Assembly (NCBI GenBank): GCA_041396125.1
Contig: JAWKZG010000001.1
Span: forward strand, 310,001-374,000
DNA: 64,000 bases
Source: JAWKZG01 sp041396125
Lineage (GTDB): Bacteria; Pseudomonadota; Gammaproteobacteria; Competibacterales; Competibacteraceae
Direction: 5' to 3'
The position numbers and the translations under genes are program-made. The notes below the pieces were generated by a model. It was not told the DNA's origin, did no database searches, and saw only the letters and a program-made list of their open reading frames with translations. This document shows positions 28,131 through 37,322 of the stretch, in pieces; position 1 is the stretch's first letter; each line of letters begins with the position of its first letter.

Positions 28131-29059
28131 TGCGTCGCGCTGGTTATGTCACGTTACTGGGACGGCCCAATGTGGGCAAGTCTACGCTGCTCAATCATCT
28201 GCTTGAGCAAAAAATCAGTATCACCTCGCCTAAACCGCAAACTACCCGACATATCATCCTGGGTATTAAAACGGTATCGGCTACGTTGTCGGAAGAACCG
28301 GACACGCAGATTGTCTATGTTGACACGCCGGGTTTGCACAGGCCTGGCAAACGGGCGCTGAATCGCTATATGAATCGGGTCGCCACTGATTCGCTCGGTT
28401 TCGCTGATATTGCGGTATTTCTGGTGGAAGCATTGCGCTGGACAGAGGAAGACGACATTGTATTGCAAAGCCTGAAAGACTTTGAAAAACCGGTATTGGT
28501 AGCGGTCAATAAAATTGATCGTGTGCAGGATAAAACCCGCCTGCTGCCATTCCTGAAAGAGCTGACGGGGCGGCGTGCGTTCACCGAGATTATCCCCTTA
28601 TCGGCGCTGCGAGCCGATAATATCGAGCTGCTGGAGCGTGCTATTATTAGCCGGTTGCCGCAGGCCGAGTTCTTTTTTTCTGAAGATGAGATTACCACCG
28701 CCAGCCAGCGCTTTCTGGCTGCTGAAATCATCCGCGAAAAGTTATTTCGCCGCTTGAATAAAGAAGTGCCGTATGCGCTGACTGTCGAGATCGAGCAGTT
28801 CCAGGAAAGGGCAGGCCAGGGGAAAGCGCGCGTACTCCATATCGGTGCTGTGATCTGGGTCGAACGTGCCGGTCAAAAAGGCATCGTCATCGGTGATAAA
28901 GGTGCCACCCTGAAAGAAATCGGCCAACAGGCACGACTGGATATGGAGCGCTTGTTTGAAAGCAGGGTATTTCTGGAAACCTGGGTGAAAGTGCGCCAGG
29001 GCTGGTCTGATGATGAGCGTGCCCTACAGCAGCTGGGTTACCAGGATGACGTGAGTTAG
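28130..29059 (+). CDS. era: GTPase Era
   Basis: 309-residue GTPase that binds 16S rRNA and assists 30S maturation. G1 GRPNVGKSTLLN, G3 DTPGLH, G4 NKID, and a C-terminal KH domain with VIGDKGATLKEIGQQAR. Coupled to rnc by a one-base start/stop overlap. Confidence 0.96.
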   Translation: MRRAGYVTLLGRPNVGKSTLLNHLLEQKISITSPKPQTTRHIILGIKTVSATLSEEPDTQIVYVDTPGLHRPGKRALNRYMNRVATDSLGFADIAVFLVEALRWTEEDDIVLQSLKDFEKPVLVAVNKIDRVQDKTRLLPFLKELTGRRAFTEIIPLSALRADNIELLERAIISRLPQAEFFFSEDEITTASQRFLAAEIIREKLFRRLNKEVPYALTVEIEQFQERAGQGKARVLHIGAVIWVERAGQKGIVIGDKGATLKEIGQQARLDMERLFESRVFLETWVKVRQGWSDDERALQQLGYQDDVS

Positions 29060-29064
29060 CTGCC

Positions 29065-29790
29065 ATGCGAACTGAGCTGCAACCGGCGTTCGTTTTGCAC
29101 CGGCGGCCTTTTCGCAACACCAGCTTATTGCTCGAAGCGTTTACCCGTGAACACGGCAGGATAGGATTGGTAGCGCGTGGTGCCAGTCGACCCAAAGCGC
29201 GCTTGCGAGCACTGTTGCAGCCATTTACACCGGTGCTGCTGGCCTGGCTGGGTAGCGCCGAGTTAGCTACTCTCAGCACTGCGGAAGAGCGCGGCCTGCC
29301 GTATGCCATGCCGCCAGCCCGCTTGCTAAGCGGATTTTATCTCAATGAGCTGCTGCTGCGCCTGTTGACCCGACATGATCCCTATCCCCGATTATTTGAC
29401 GCCTACCAGGATGCATTGCTGGGCTTGATGCGGGCTGATACCGAAGAACCGCTTTTACGGCAGTTTGAAAAAACGCTGCTGGATGAATTAGGGTATGGCT
29501 TGCAACTGGGCGTAGACAGCGTTTCCGGCAAGCCGATACAACCGGACCAGCGCTACCACTATAATCCGCAGCAGGGGCCGTGGCTGGCGCAAGGGATAAG
29601 TCGTGACTGGACCATTTCCGGACGAGCCCTGCTCGCGCTGCAGAACGATCAGCTCAGCGAACCGCAAGACTTGCACGAGGTCAAACGGTTGATGCGCTTG
29701 GCTATCGGTATACACCTGGATAAACCCTTGCGAAGCCGTGAAATAATGCTCAATATTCAGCGTCGCCGACATAAGGCGGCCGCAGTCTGA
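29065..29790 (+). CDS. recO: DNA repair protein RecO
   Basis: 241 residues. N-terminal OB-fold segment AFVLHRRPFRNTSLLLEAFTRE, then LVARGASRPKARLRALLQPFTP and the helical domain SGFYLNELLLRLL. It loads RecA on SSB-coated DNA with RecR. It follows era by five bases. Confidence 0.94.
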   Translation: MRTELQPAFVLHRRPFRNTSLLLEAFTREHGRIGLVARGASRPKARLRALLQPFTPVLLAWLGSAELATLSTAEERGLPYAMPPARLLSGFYLNELLLRLLTRHDPYPRLFDAYQDALLGLMRADTEEPLLRQFEKTLLDELGYGLQLGVDSVSGKPIQPDQRYHYNPQQGPWLAQGISRDWTISGRALLALQNDQLSEPQDLHEVKRLMRLAIGIHLDKPLRSREIMLNIQRRRHKAAAV

Positions 29791-29833
29791 CGCAGCAGCA
29801 GTCGGACGAAACTCCTGTACAAGGCGCGACTAC

Positions 29834-30736
29834 ATGAATACCACTGATTTTCCAACAATCGAACAGTTTATAGGCAATACACCGCTGGTGCGTTTGCAAC
29901 GGCTGCCGGGGCGCACCAATAATATTGTACTGGCCAAACTGGAGGGCAATAATCCAGCCGGTTCAGTCAAGGATCGCCCGGCCCTGAGCATGATCCAGCA
30001 CGCCGAAGTGCGCGGCGATATTCAAGCCGGCGATACCTTAATCGAAGCAACCAGTGGTAATACAGGTATTGCTTTGGCAATGGCGGCGGCAATTAAAGGC
30101 TACCGCATGATTCTGATCATGCCTGAGCATCTCAGTGTAGAGCGCCGCGCCGCTATGCGTGCCTATGGCGCCGAACTGATTCTGGTCAGCAAGGAGCAAG
30201 GTATGGAAGGCGCGCGTGATCTGGCCGAAAAAATGGAACAAGAGGGCCAGGGTAAAGTACTGGATCAGTTCGCCAACCCCGATAACCCGCTGGCGCATTA
30301 TGAGCATACCGGCCCTGAGATCTGGCGTGATACGCAGGGCCGTATTACGCATTTCATCAGTTCAATGGGGACAACCGGTACGATCATGGGGGTATCGTCT
30401 TACCTCAAACAGCAAAATCCTGCCATTCAGATTGTCGGCGTACAGCCCGAAGGTGAGTCGAATATTCCCGGTATTCGACGCTGGCCGGCGGAATACCTGC
30501 CCAAGATTTTCGATGCCAGCCGGGTGGACCGTATTATTGATGTTACTCAGGCAGATGCCGAAGAAGTAACCCGGCAGCTGGCCGTACAGGAAGGCATTTT
30601 CGCCGGTATCTCTTCGGGTGGTGCAATGCATGCAGCCTTGCAGTTATCGCAGGAGTGCGATAATGCCGTTATCGTGTCTATTGTCTGTGACCGCGGAGAT
30701 CGTTATCTATCCACCGGTGTTTTCCCGGACCGGTAA
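29834..30736 (+). CDS. cysM: Cysteine synthase B (CysM)
   Basis: 300-residue PLP enzyme making cysteine from O-acetylserine and sulfide or thiosulfate. It has IEQFIGNTPLVRLQ, the PLP-lysine in PAGSVKDRPA, the substrate loop EATSGNTGIALA, and ISSGGAMHAA. The CysM-specific pattern RRAAMRAYGAEL is present. In many relatives pdxJ follows recO; here cysM takes that place. Confidence 0.95.
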   Translation: MNTTDFPTIEQFIGNTPLVRLQRLPGRTNNIVLAKLEGNNPAGSVKDRPALSMIQHAEVRGDIQAGDTLIEATSGNTGIALAMAAAIKGYRMILIMPEHLSVERRAAMRAYGAELILVSKEQGMEGARDLAEKMEQEGQGKVLDQFANPDNPLAHYEHTGPEIWRDTQGRITHFISSMGTTGTIMGVSSYLKQQNPAIQIVGVQPEGESNIPGIRRWPAEYLPKIFDASRVDRIIDVTQADAEEVTRQLAVQEGIFAGISSGGAMHAALQLSQECDNAVIVSIVCDRGDRYLSTGVFPDR

Positions 30737-32792
30737 ACTTCATGCGCTGGTTTGCTGTTGGCTGGTCGCTGCACTGTACTTGGGCGGTGCCGTAGCGGTA
30801 GCAGCACCAGTACCAGCATTTCTGGCACTGCAGTTACAAAACACATCGCTTACAGGGCCGGGCTGGCAGCTGGAGAACAGCCATCTGAGTTTCGATGGCA
30901 ACGGTCTGCTGCTGCAGGCTGAGCGTGTCCGTCTGCGTCAACCAGCCATCACTTTCGAGCAAGTCCAGCTGCAGTGCCAAACCGTGCTTGTGACGCAAAC
31001 CGACTGGCGTTGCGAGCAGGCCGAGTTCAGTGCACAGATGGCAGCTCAGCCGGTACGGGGAACCTTCAACGTAAGCTATCAGCCCGACTCCGGTGAGCTG
31101 TTGCTCGAAACTTCCCGTTTGCGCTGGGGCAAAAATCAGCTGGCTCTACATTTGCGAACGATCGGGACCCGTTGGCAGCTGGAACTTGATGTGCAGTCCC
31201 TGGCTCTGGCTGAGTTGATCCGGCTGCTGCCGGTAACTGGCGGTGTTGTCGCCACGCTGAGTGGCCAGTTAGCCGGCCAGCTGCAACTCAGAGGGACTGC
31301 CGCTCAGCTGGAGCAAGCGCAGTGGCAGTTGCACCCCAGCGCACTCAGTTTCAGCTCGGCAGACGGACAATATGCCAGCGAGCAGTTAGGCGGCGCACTG
31401 AGCGGTCGCTGGCGCAATGGCGGGCAGATACAGGCCGAGCTGAAACTGCAAACCGGACAGCTATTATTGCAGCCCCTGTTTTGGGATTTCAGCCAGAGCC
31501 AGCCACTGACAGTACAGCTTGCGGGAAATTTGTCTGCTGATCGGGATTGGCAACTTGATCAGATCACCTTAACGCAGCCGGGGATCGGCCAGGTCAACGC
31601 CAGTGCCCGCATTGCTGTAGCTGCCGAAAATCCACTGCGCGAGTTGCAATTGACCATTGCCGAGACCTCCCTGGCCGAATTGACAGCACAATATCTTGAG
31701 CCTTTTCTGGCGGCTACCGCGCTGGCCGGATTTGACGCCAGCGGACGGGGTGGTGTGCAGCTGAGTATAGCCCGGGGTCGACTGCAGCAGTTTGAACTGA
31801 GCTTGCAGGAGGCGCAATTTGCGCTGCCGGAGGAGCGTTGGCGCATACAAGGATTGAATGGCAGTCTGGCAATAACCCAGACGGACGCCGGTATCGACTC
31901 CCGGCTGGTCTGGCGTGAGGGCAAAATCTATCGGCTGGATTTTGGTGCGGGCGCACTGGCCTTCCGTTCGCAGGCAGGTAGTTTGCGTTTGCTGCAGGCC
32001 ACCCGTATTCCCCTGCTGGACGGTGCTTTACGCATCGATCAGTTGCGTGGGCAGGATATTTTGGGCGCTGCTGCCAGTTGGCGTTTCAGTGGGCGCCTGG
32101 AACCGATCTCCATGCCGGCATTATGCGCGGCGCTGGCGTGGCCGGAACTGGCAGGGCAGTTGGGCGGGGTAATCCCTGGCGCGATTTATCAGCGTGATGA
32201 GCTGAACGTTACCGGTACCTTGCAGGTAGATGCGTTCGACGGCACGATCAGGATCGACGATTTGCGCCTGGCATCGTTATTCAGTGCCAGTCCCGAGGTG
32301 TTTGCCACGATGCATATTGAACGGCTTGATCTGGAAACACTGACCCGTACCTTCGATTTCGGTAAGATCGAAGGCAAGCTTAATGGCTGGGTACGTGGTC
32401 TGCACTTGCAAAACTGGCAACCCGTTGCATTCGATGCCCGCTTTTTCAGCCCTGATGATGACGACAGCCGTCAGCGTATCAGTCAGCGTGCCGTGGAATC
32501 CATTTCATCACTTGGCGGTGGTAATGCAACAGCCGCTTTATCACGCGGTTTTCTGGGCTTGTTTGAAGAGTTCCGCTATAAACGCCTGGGTATCGGCTGC
32601 CGTCTGGAGCGCGGGATTTGCCAAATGGTCGGCATTGGCCCGGCAGCCGGTACGAATGGTGGGTATTATCTGGTTGAGGGCAGCAGTCTGCCGCGTATCA
32701 ATGTCATCGCGTATAACCGTCTGGTGGATTGGCGGGATCTGCTGGCACGCCTGCAGGCTGCCGCCCAGAGCGAGGGGCCAGTGGTAAGATAA
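30717..32792 (+). CDS. YdbH-like AsmA-family envelope protein
   Basis: About 691 residues. A signal or anchor segment (LVCCWLVAALYLGGAVAVAA) is followed by a long stretch of alternating beta-strands with repeated LQLRG-, LSGQLAGQL- and GALSGRW-type segments, as in YdbH and other AsmA-like lipid-transport bridges. The C-terminus (about residues 560-690) matches the YdbH end: DALRLASL-type, FDFGKIEGKLNGW, SISSLGGGNATAAL, GIGCRLERGICQM. I chose the GTG at 30717, overlapping the cysM end; other starts inside cysM are possible. The next gene is ydbL-like, which supports the call. It likely carries phospholipid between the membranes. Confidence 0.8.
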   Translation: MFSRTGKLHALVCCWLVAALYLGGAVAVAAPVPAFLALQLQNTSLTGPGWQLENSHLSFDGNGLLLQAERVRLRQPAITFEQVQLQCQTVLVTQTDWRCEQAEFSAQMAAQPVRGTFNVSYQPDSGELLLETSRLRWGKNQLALHLRTIGTRWQLELDVQSLALAELIRLLPVTGGVVATLSGQLAGQLQLRGTAAQLEQAQWQLHPSALSFSSADGQYASEQLGGALSGRWRNGGQIQAELKLQTGQLLLQPLFWDFSQSQPLTVQLAGNLSADRDWQLDQITLTQPGIGQVNASARIAVAAENPLRELQLTIAETSLAELTAQYLEPFLAATALAGFDASGRGGVQLSIARGRLQQFELSLQEAQFALPEERWRIQGLNGSLAITQTDAGIDSRLVWREGKIYRLDFGAGALAFRSQAGSLRLLQATRIPLLDGALRIDQLRGQDILGAAASWRFSGRLEPISMPALCAALAWPELAGQLGGVIPGAIYQRDELNVTGTLQVDAFDGTIRIDDLRLASLFSASPEVFATMHIERLDLETLTRTFDFGKIEGKLNGWVRGLHLQNWQPVAFDARFFSPDDDDSRQRISQRAVESISSLGGGNATAALSRGFLGLFEEFRYKRLGIGCRLERGICQMVGIGPAAGTNGGYYLVEGSSLPRINVIAYNRLVDWRDLLARLQAAAQSEGPVVR

Positions 32793-32818
32793 CAGCTACA
32801 GCATTAAGAAATAACGCT

Positions 32819-32870
32819 GCCGGAAACCCGGCAATAAGGTGCTGCTTCCCATGTCGAGTTTGGGAAGCAG
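32819..32870 (+). other. Two hairpins in the leader of the ydbL-like gene
   Basis: GCCGG-AAAC-CCGGC at 32819-32832 and a perfect 10-bp stem CTGCTTCCCA / TGGGAAGCAG at 32842-32851 and 32861-32870 with a 9-base loop. Neither is followed by a T-run, so they look like RNA processing or stability elements between the ydbH- and ydbL-like genes rather than terminators. Confidence 0.55.
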
Positions 32871-32916
32871 GGAATTAGGGGCTGAATTAAACAAAAACTG
32901 GCAGGAGACAATATCC

Positions 32917-33528
32917 ATGATCGCGACACTAACACAGCGGGTGTTTCTGCGGCATAAATGGGGTCTGATTTCGCTTAGCCTGTTATTTTTGGCGGCATGC
33001 GTAACCATCAACGTGTACTTCCCCGCCGCTGCAGTGGAAAAAGCTGCAGACCGGATCATCGAGGATATCTGGGGCGCGCCTGCACCCAGCAGCGGTGCTC
33101 TTTACCAGCCTGGTGAAGTGCGTGTGGCGCAAGGCTGGCTGTGGCTCGATGTCGTGATCCGTCCGGCCCAGGCTCAGGCCGATATCAATATTGCAACGCC
33201 CAGCATCAACAAACTGAAACAAGCCATGTCGGCTCGCTTCCAGCAATTGCAGCCAGCCTTTAACAGCGGTGCGGTGGGGTTGACTAACGACGGTCTGATC
33301 GCGTTGCGCGATCCCAATGCGCTTGGCTTGAAAGAACGCGCACAGGTGCAACAACTGGTCAAGCAGGAGAACAGTGACCGTAGCGCGCTGTATCGTGAAA
33401 TTGCTAAAGCCAATGGCCATCCTGAGTGGGAACGGGATATTCGCAACACTTTCGCCAAACAGTGGATAAAAAATGCGCGTGGCGGCTGGTGGTATCAGGA
33501 TGATAAAGGCAGCTGGCGGCAGCGCTAA
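32917..33528 (+). CDS. YdbL-like DUF1318 lipoprotein
   Basis: 203 residues from the ATG at 32917, which has AGGAG upstream. The lipobox LAAC puts the lipidated Cys at 28. Directly after it comes TINVYFPAAAVEKAADRIIEDIW, then a linker and the DUF1318 domain (INIATPSINKLKQAMSARF... GLTNDGLIALRD... LYREIAKANGHPEW) found in YdbL. In E. coli YdbH works with lipoprotein YnbE and chaperone YdbL. No separate ynbE is visible here; the lipidated TINVYFP segment may take its place. Confidence 0.85.
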   Translation: MIATLTQRVFLRHKWGLISLSLLFLAACVTINVYFPAAAVEKAADRIIEDIWGAPAPSSGALYQPGEVRVAQGWLWLDVVIRPAQAQADINIATPSINKLKQAMSARFQQLQPAFNSGAVGLTNDGLIALRDPNALGLKERAQVQQLVKQENSDRSALYREIAKANGHPEWERDIRNTFAKQWIKNARGGWWYQDDKGSWRQR

Positions 33529-33543
33529 CAGGATCGGACAGCG

Positions 33544-34320
33544 ATGAGTTTATTTGTTTTTGATATCGAAACCATCCCCGATGTGGACGGAGGGCGCCGT
33601 TTATATGGCCTGGATGGTTTATCCGACAGCGATGTGGGCAAAGCCATGCAGCAAAAACGCCGGCAGGAATCCGGCAGCGATTTTCTGCGTCCGCATTTGC
33701 ATCGGATTGTCGCGATCTCCATGGTGATGTGCCAGGATGACAGCGTGCGCGTCTGGTCTCTGGGCGAGCCGGACTCATCCGAGCATGAATTAATCCGGCA
33801 GTTTTTCGGTGGTATTGCCAAGTATACGCCCACACTGGTGTCGTGGAACGGCGGTGGCTTCGATCTGCCGGTACTGCATTACCGTACTCTGTTGCACGGG
33901 ATCAGCGCGCCACGCTATTGGGAGACGGGCGAGAACGAGCGCGATTTTCGCTGGGATAATTATCTCAATCGTTTTCACTGGCGTCATATTGACCTGATGG
34001 ACGTGCTGGCTGGTTATCAGGCACGGGCCGTTGCTCCTCTGGATGAAATCGCTACCCTGCTGGGCTTTCCTGGCAAACTGGGTATGCATGGCGGCAAAGT
34101 CTGGGAAGCCTATCAAGCCGGCGATATTGTTGGCATCCGCAATTATTGTGAAACCGATGTGTTGAATACCTACCTGATTTATCTGCGTTTCCAGCTCATT
34201 CGCGGCGTTTTGAGCGAAGCGGACTATCAGCGTGACTGTGAGCGTTTGCGTCAGAGCTTGCAGGCGCAGCAGCAGGCGCATCTCGATGAATTCCTGAATG
34301 CCTGGCAGGCAGGGAGCTAA
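33544..34320 (+). CDS. Predicted 3'-5' exonuclease related to PolB exonuclease domain
   Basis: 258 residues. The ExoI motif FDIETIPD sits at about 5-12, ExoII in SWNGGGFDLPVL at about 99-110, and ExoIII in YCETDVLNTY near 202-211, all giving the DEDD-type acidic residues. It matches the family of stand-alone PolB-like 3'-5' exonucleases. Nucleic-acid substrate unknown. rlmD follows two bases after the stop. Confidence 0.85.
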   Translation: MSLFVFDIETIPDVDGGRRLYGLDGLSDSDVGKAMQQKRRQESGSDFLRPHLHRIVAISMVMCQDDSVRVWSLGEPDSSEHELIRQFFGGIAKYTPTLVSWNGGGFDLPVLHYRTLLHGISAPRYWETGENERDFRWDNYLNRFHWRHIDLMDVLAGYQARAVAPLDEIATLLGFPGKLGMHGGKVWEAYQAGDIVGIRNYCETDVLNTYLIYLRFQLIRGVLSEADYQRDCERLRQSLQAQQQAHLDEFLNAWQAGS

Positions 34321-34322
34321 GC

Positions 34323-35654
34323 ATGCCACGTAAAATTCGTCGTCGTCCGCCACCGTCAGGTGTCTTTAGCGCTAACGTTACCGGACTTGCTCATGATGGC
34401 CGGGGCATCGCCCATATCGATAGTAAGGCGGTGTTTATTCAGGGTGCGCTGCCGGACGAACAGGTGCAGTTTCACTACACCGCTACCCATAGCCAGTTTG
34501 ATGAAGGGGTATGCGATCAGGTCATACAGGCTGCAGCGGATCGGGTCGAACCACGTTGTGCTCACTTCGGGGTCTGCGGCGGCTGCAGTCTGCAGCATCT
34601 GGCACCCGAGCGGCAAATCGAGTACAAACAGGACTGGCTGCTGGACAATCTGAGCCGAATCGGCAAGGTACAACCTGCGGAAGTCCTGCCCGCGCTGACC
34701 GGATTGCATTGGGCCTACCGTTATAAAGCGCGTTTAGGCGTCAAGCATGTTATTAAAAAAGAGCGGGTGCTGGTGGGCTTTCGGGAACGCGAAAGCGCAT
34801 TTTTGGCCGATTTACGCCGCTGTGAGATCTTGCATCCCACGCTCGGTCCATTGCTGCCGGAACTGGCTGAACTGATCGGCAGCCTGAGTATTTACAATCG
34901 TCTGCCGCAAATCGAGGTAGCGGCCGGAGACAACGCACTGGCGTTGAGTTTCCGGGTGCTGGACCCACCGACCGAGCAGGACCGGGCCGCATTAACGGCG
35001 TTTGCCGAGCGCCATTCGATACAGGTGTATCTACAGGCCAAAGGCCCGGCTACCACAACTCTGCTTTGGCCGGAACAGGCTGAGCTGACCTACCAGTTGC
35101 CGGAATTCGAACTGGAACTGGCGTTTTTGCCGTATCACTTCACCCAGGTTAATCCTGCGCTGAACCGGCAGATGGTCAGCCGGGCCGTGGCTTTGCTGGA
35201 TGTCCAGGCCGGGGAGCGGGTGCTGGATCTGTTTTGCGGCCTGGGCAATTTTACGCTGCCGCTGGCCCGGCGGGCCGCTGAGGTTGTTGGTATCGAAGGT
35301 GAACCCAGCCTGGTCGAATGGGCGCGCCGCAATGCAGATCGTAATGCGGTGCACAATGCCCGGTTTGTGACTGCGGATCTGGCTGCCGAAGACGAACATA
35401 ATCCGGTCTGGGGGCAAAACTACGATAAGGTTCTGCTTGATCCGCCGCGCTCTGGCGCTCTGGCGATATTGCCGCGTTTGGCGCGTTGTCAGGCGCGCCG
35501 AATTGTTTATGTCTCCTGTCATCCCGCCACCCTGGCGCGCGATGCCGGCGAGCTGGTGCACAACCATGGTTATCGCCTGCTGCAGGCCGGTGTGATGGAT
35601 ATGTTTCCGCATACCGCACATGTGGAATCCATTGCGGTATTTGAGCGCCGCTGA
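34323..35654 (+). CDS. rlmD: 23S rRNA (uracil-1939-C5)-methyltransferase RlmD
   Basis: 443 residues. A TRAM domain lies at the N-terminus, then the [4Fe-4S] cysteines in CAHFGVCGGC with a further Cys in RRCEIL, the SAM-binding motif LDLFCGLGNFTLPLA, and the catalytic Cys in YVSCHPATLARD. Complete. Confidence 0.94.
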   Translation: MPRKIRRRPPPSGVFSANVTGLAHDGRGIAHIDSKAVFIQGALPDEQVQFHYTATHSQFDEGVCDQVIQAAADRVEPRCAHFGVCGGCSLQHLAPERQIEYKQDWLLDNLSRIGKVQPAEVLPALTGLHWAYRYKARLGVKHVIKKERVLVGFRERESAFLADLRRCEILHPTLGPLLPELAELIGSLSIYNRLPQIEVAAGDNALALSFRVLDPPTEQDRAALTAFAERHSIQVYLQAKGPATTTLLWPEQAELTYQLPEFELELAFLPYHFTQVNPALNRQMVSRAVALLDVQAGERVLDLFCGLGNFTLPLARRAAEVVGIEGEPSLVEWARRNADRNAVHNARFVTADLAAEDEHNPVWGQNYDKVLLDPPRSGALAILPRLARCQARRIVYVSCHPATLARDAGELVHNHGYRLLQAGVMDMFPHTAHVESIAVFERR

Positions 35655-35662
35655 AATGCTTT

Positions 35663-36550
35663 TTAGGTCTGACTGTTAAACCGTACCTGCCCCAGCGCCT
35701 GCGTATCATAGCCGACCCACTCGGCCGCACGGGCGCTGAAGGCAGGTTGCTGACAGAACTGCAATAAACGCTGCAAGGGCGGTTCGAAGTAATAACGGCG
35801 CCAGATAAGCAGATCATAGCGTTCCTGCCATAAAGGCAGGAAATCCAGTTTGAACTGCGCTGCTGCTGCCGCAATCCCGAGTCCGACATCCGCTTCGTTA
35901 TTGGCTACGGCCTGCGCCACTTCATTCTCACTGCGGAAAGGACTGCCTGCCACCTGCAGACGGGCCGGATCGAGCGCCGACTGTTGCAGTAGATAATGCA
36001 GCAGCACATGGCTGCCGGCTTCTTTCTGACGTACCGCGAAGCGTTTATCAATGGCATCAGCCAGATTCTGGATACCCAGCGGATTGCCTGGTGCCAGAAT
36101 CAGACCTTGCTGGCGGCGGGCCCACTCAATGGCTACCACCGGCTGGTGATTGAGATTGCGCTCCAGCAGCGGCGCATTGTATTCGCCGCTATCGGCATCC
36201 AGCACATGCAGGCCACAGGCCATCGCATCACCGGCGCGGAATCGCTCCAGGCCATCCAGTGAACCATTGAACAGCACCGCCAGACCGCTGCCGGATTCAC
36301 GTACGGCCCAGTCCAGCAAAGGGTCATGGCTGCCGGCGATAATGGGCGGTGGCGTGCTTTGCGGCTGACTGTCGGGGACTGCTTCGGCATTTTGCAGTAG
36401 CCATTGGTCAATCAGATCTTTCGGGAATAACCACTTACCCGCAGCCCGCGTGCAGGGGATTCGCCGCTGTGCAACCAGGTCATAGACCTTGCGTTCTTTG
36501 ATACGCAGGTATTCGGCTACCTCGTGGGTGTTCATTAATGAAGAGGTCAT
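35663..36550 (-). CDS. Excisionase-type HTH regulator with periplasmic-binding-like effector domain
   Basis: 295 residues. The first 50 are an excisionase/MerR-type helix-turn-helix (HEVAEYLRIKERKVYDLV... KWLFPKDLIDQWL). The rest is a type II periplasmic-binding-protein fold like that of molybdate-responsive regulators: SGSGLAVLFNGSLDGLERF, MACGLHVLD, LILAPGNPLGI, EADVGLGIAAAA. It resembles PBP-like (PF12727) one-component regulators whose ligand may be an oxyanion such as molybdate. No mod or molybdoenzyme gene is nearby, so the target is not apparent. It converges with rlmD and is divergent from the rhomboid gene. Confidence 0.8.
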   Translation of the reverse strand: MTSSLMNTHEVAEYLRIKERKVYDLVAQRRIPCTRAAGKWLFPKDLIDQWLLQNAEAVPDSQPQSTPPPIIAGSHDPLLDWAVRESGSGLAVLFNGSLDGLERFRAGDAMACGLHVLDADSGEYNAPLLERNLNHQPVVAIEWARRQQGLILAPGNPLGIQNLADAIDKRFAVRQKEAGSHVLLHYLLQQSALDPARLQVAGSPFRSENEVAQAVANNEADVGLGIAAAAAQFKLDFLPLWQERYDLLIWRRYYFEPPLQRLLQFCQQPAFSARAAEWVGYDTQALGQVRFNSQT

Positions 36551-36632
36551 GGAATCTCGCGCTGCTGTTCATCTGACATAGGATGTACTATAAAACAAAG
36601 TGACAGTGCACATAATACTAAAGAGAGGTGGC

Positions 36633-37322
36633 ATGTTTCTTCCGCTACATGATCAAAATCCGTTGAAAATCGTCCCGTTCCAGTTTGTCACGGTGACGAT
36701 AATTCTTATCAATGTAGCGGTGTTCGCCTGGCAGGCGTTTTTACCGCTGGGCGATGAAAACAGTTTTGTGCTGGGCTACGGTATGGTGCCGGCGGTGTTA
36801 TTCGAGCACAGTTTGCTGCCGCCGGACATCGTGCGGTTACCGGCCGAGATCACGCTATTGACCTATATGTTTCTGCATACAGATGTCTGGCATCTGCTAG
36901 GCAATATGCTGTTTTTATGGGTATTCGCTGACAATATTGAAGATGCCATGGGACACTTGCGGTTTGCACTGTTTTATCTGCTGTGTGGAATAGCCGCCGG
37001 TTTGTGCCATGGCCTGCTCGAAGCCGATTCAATTGCCCCCCTGATTGGTGCCAGTGGTGCGGCTGCCGGTGTGCTAGGCGCTTATTTATTATTACATCCG
37101 AAGGTTAAAATCCTGGTGCTGCTATTTGGCCGTCTGCCTTTGGTTTTGCCGGCTTATGTGCTGATTGCAGGCTGGGTCGGACTACAGTTTTTCGCCCTGT
37201 TTTACAGCGATGAGAATATCTCCTGGTGGGCACATATCGGTGGTTTTCTGGTAGGGGCCGCTCTGCTGCCCCTGTTACGGGATAAATCGATCCCTCTGCT
37301 GGACCGGGGTACCCCGCACTAA
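36633..37322 (+). CDS. Rhomboid family intramembrane serine protease
   Basis: About 229 residues with six membrane segments. The catalytic Ser is in GASGAAAGVLGAY and the catalytic His in WWAHIGGFLVG; the conserved HxxxN pattern appears in DVWHLLGNMLFL. GAGAGG precedes the ATG at 36633. The stop overlaps the next ATG. Confidence 0.92.
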   Translation: MFLPLHDQNPLKIVPFQFVTVTIILINVAVFAWQAFLPLGDENSFVLGYGMVPAVLFEHSLLPPDIVRLPAEITLLTYMFLHTDVWHLLGNMLFLWVFADNIEDAMGHLRFALFYLLCGIAAGLCHGLLEADSIAPLIGASGAAAGVLGAYLLLHPKVKILVLLFGRLPLVLPAYVLIAGWVGLQFFALFYSDENISWWAHIGGFLVGAALLPLLRDKSIPLLDRGTPH

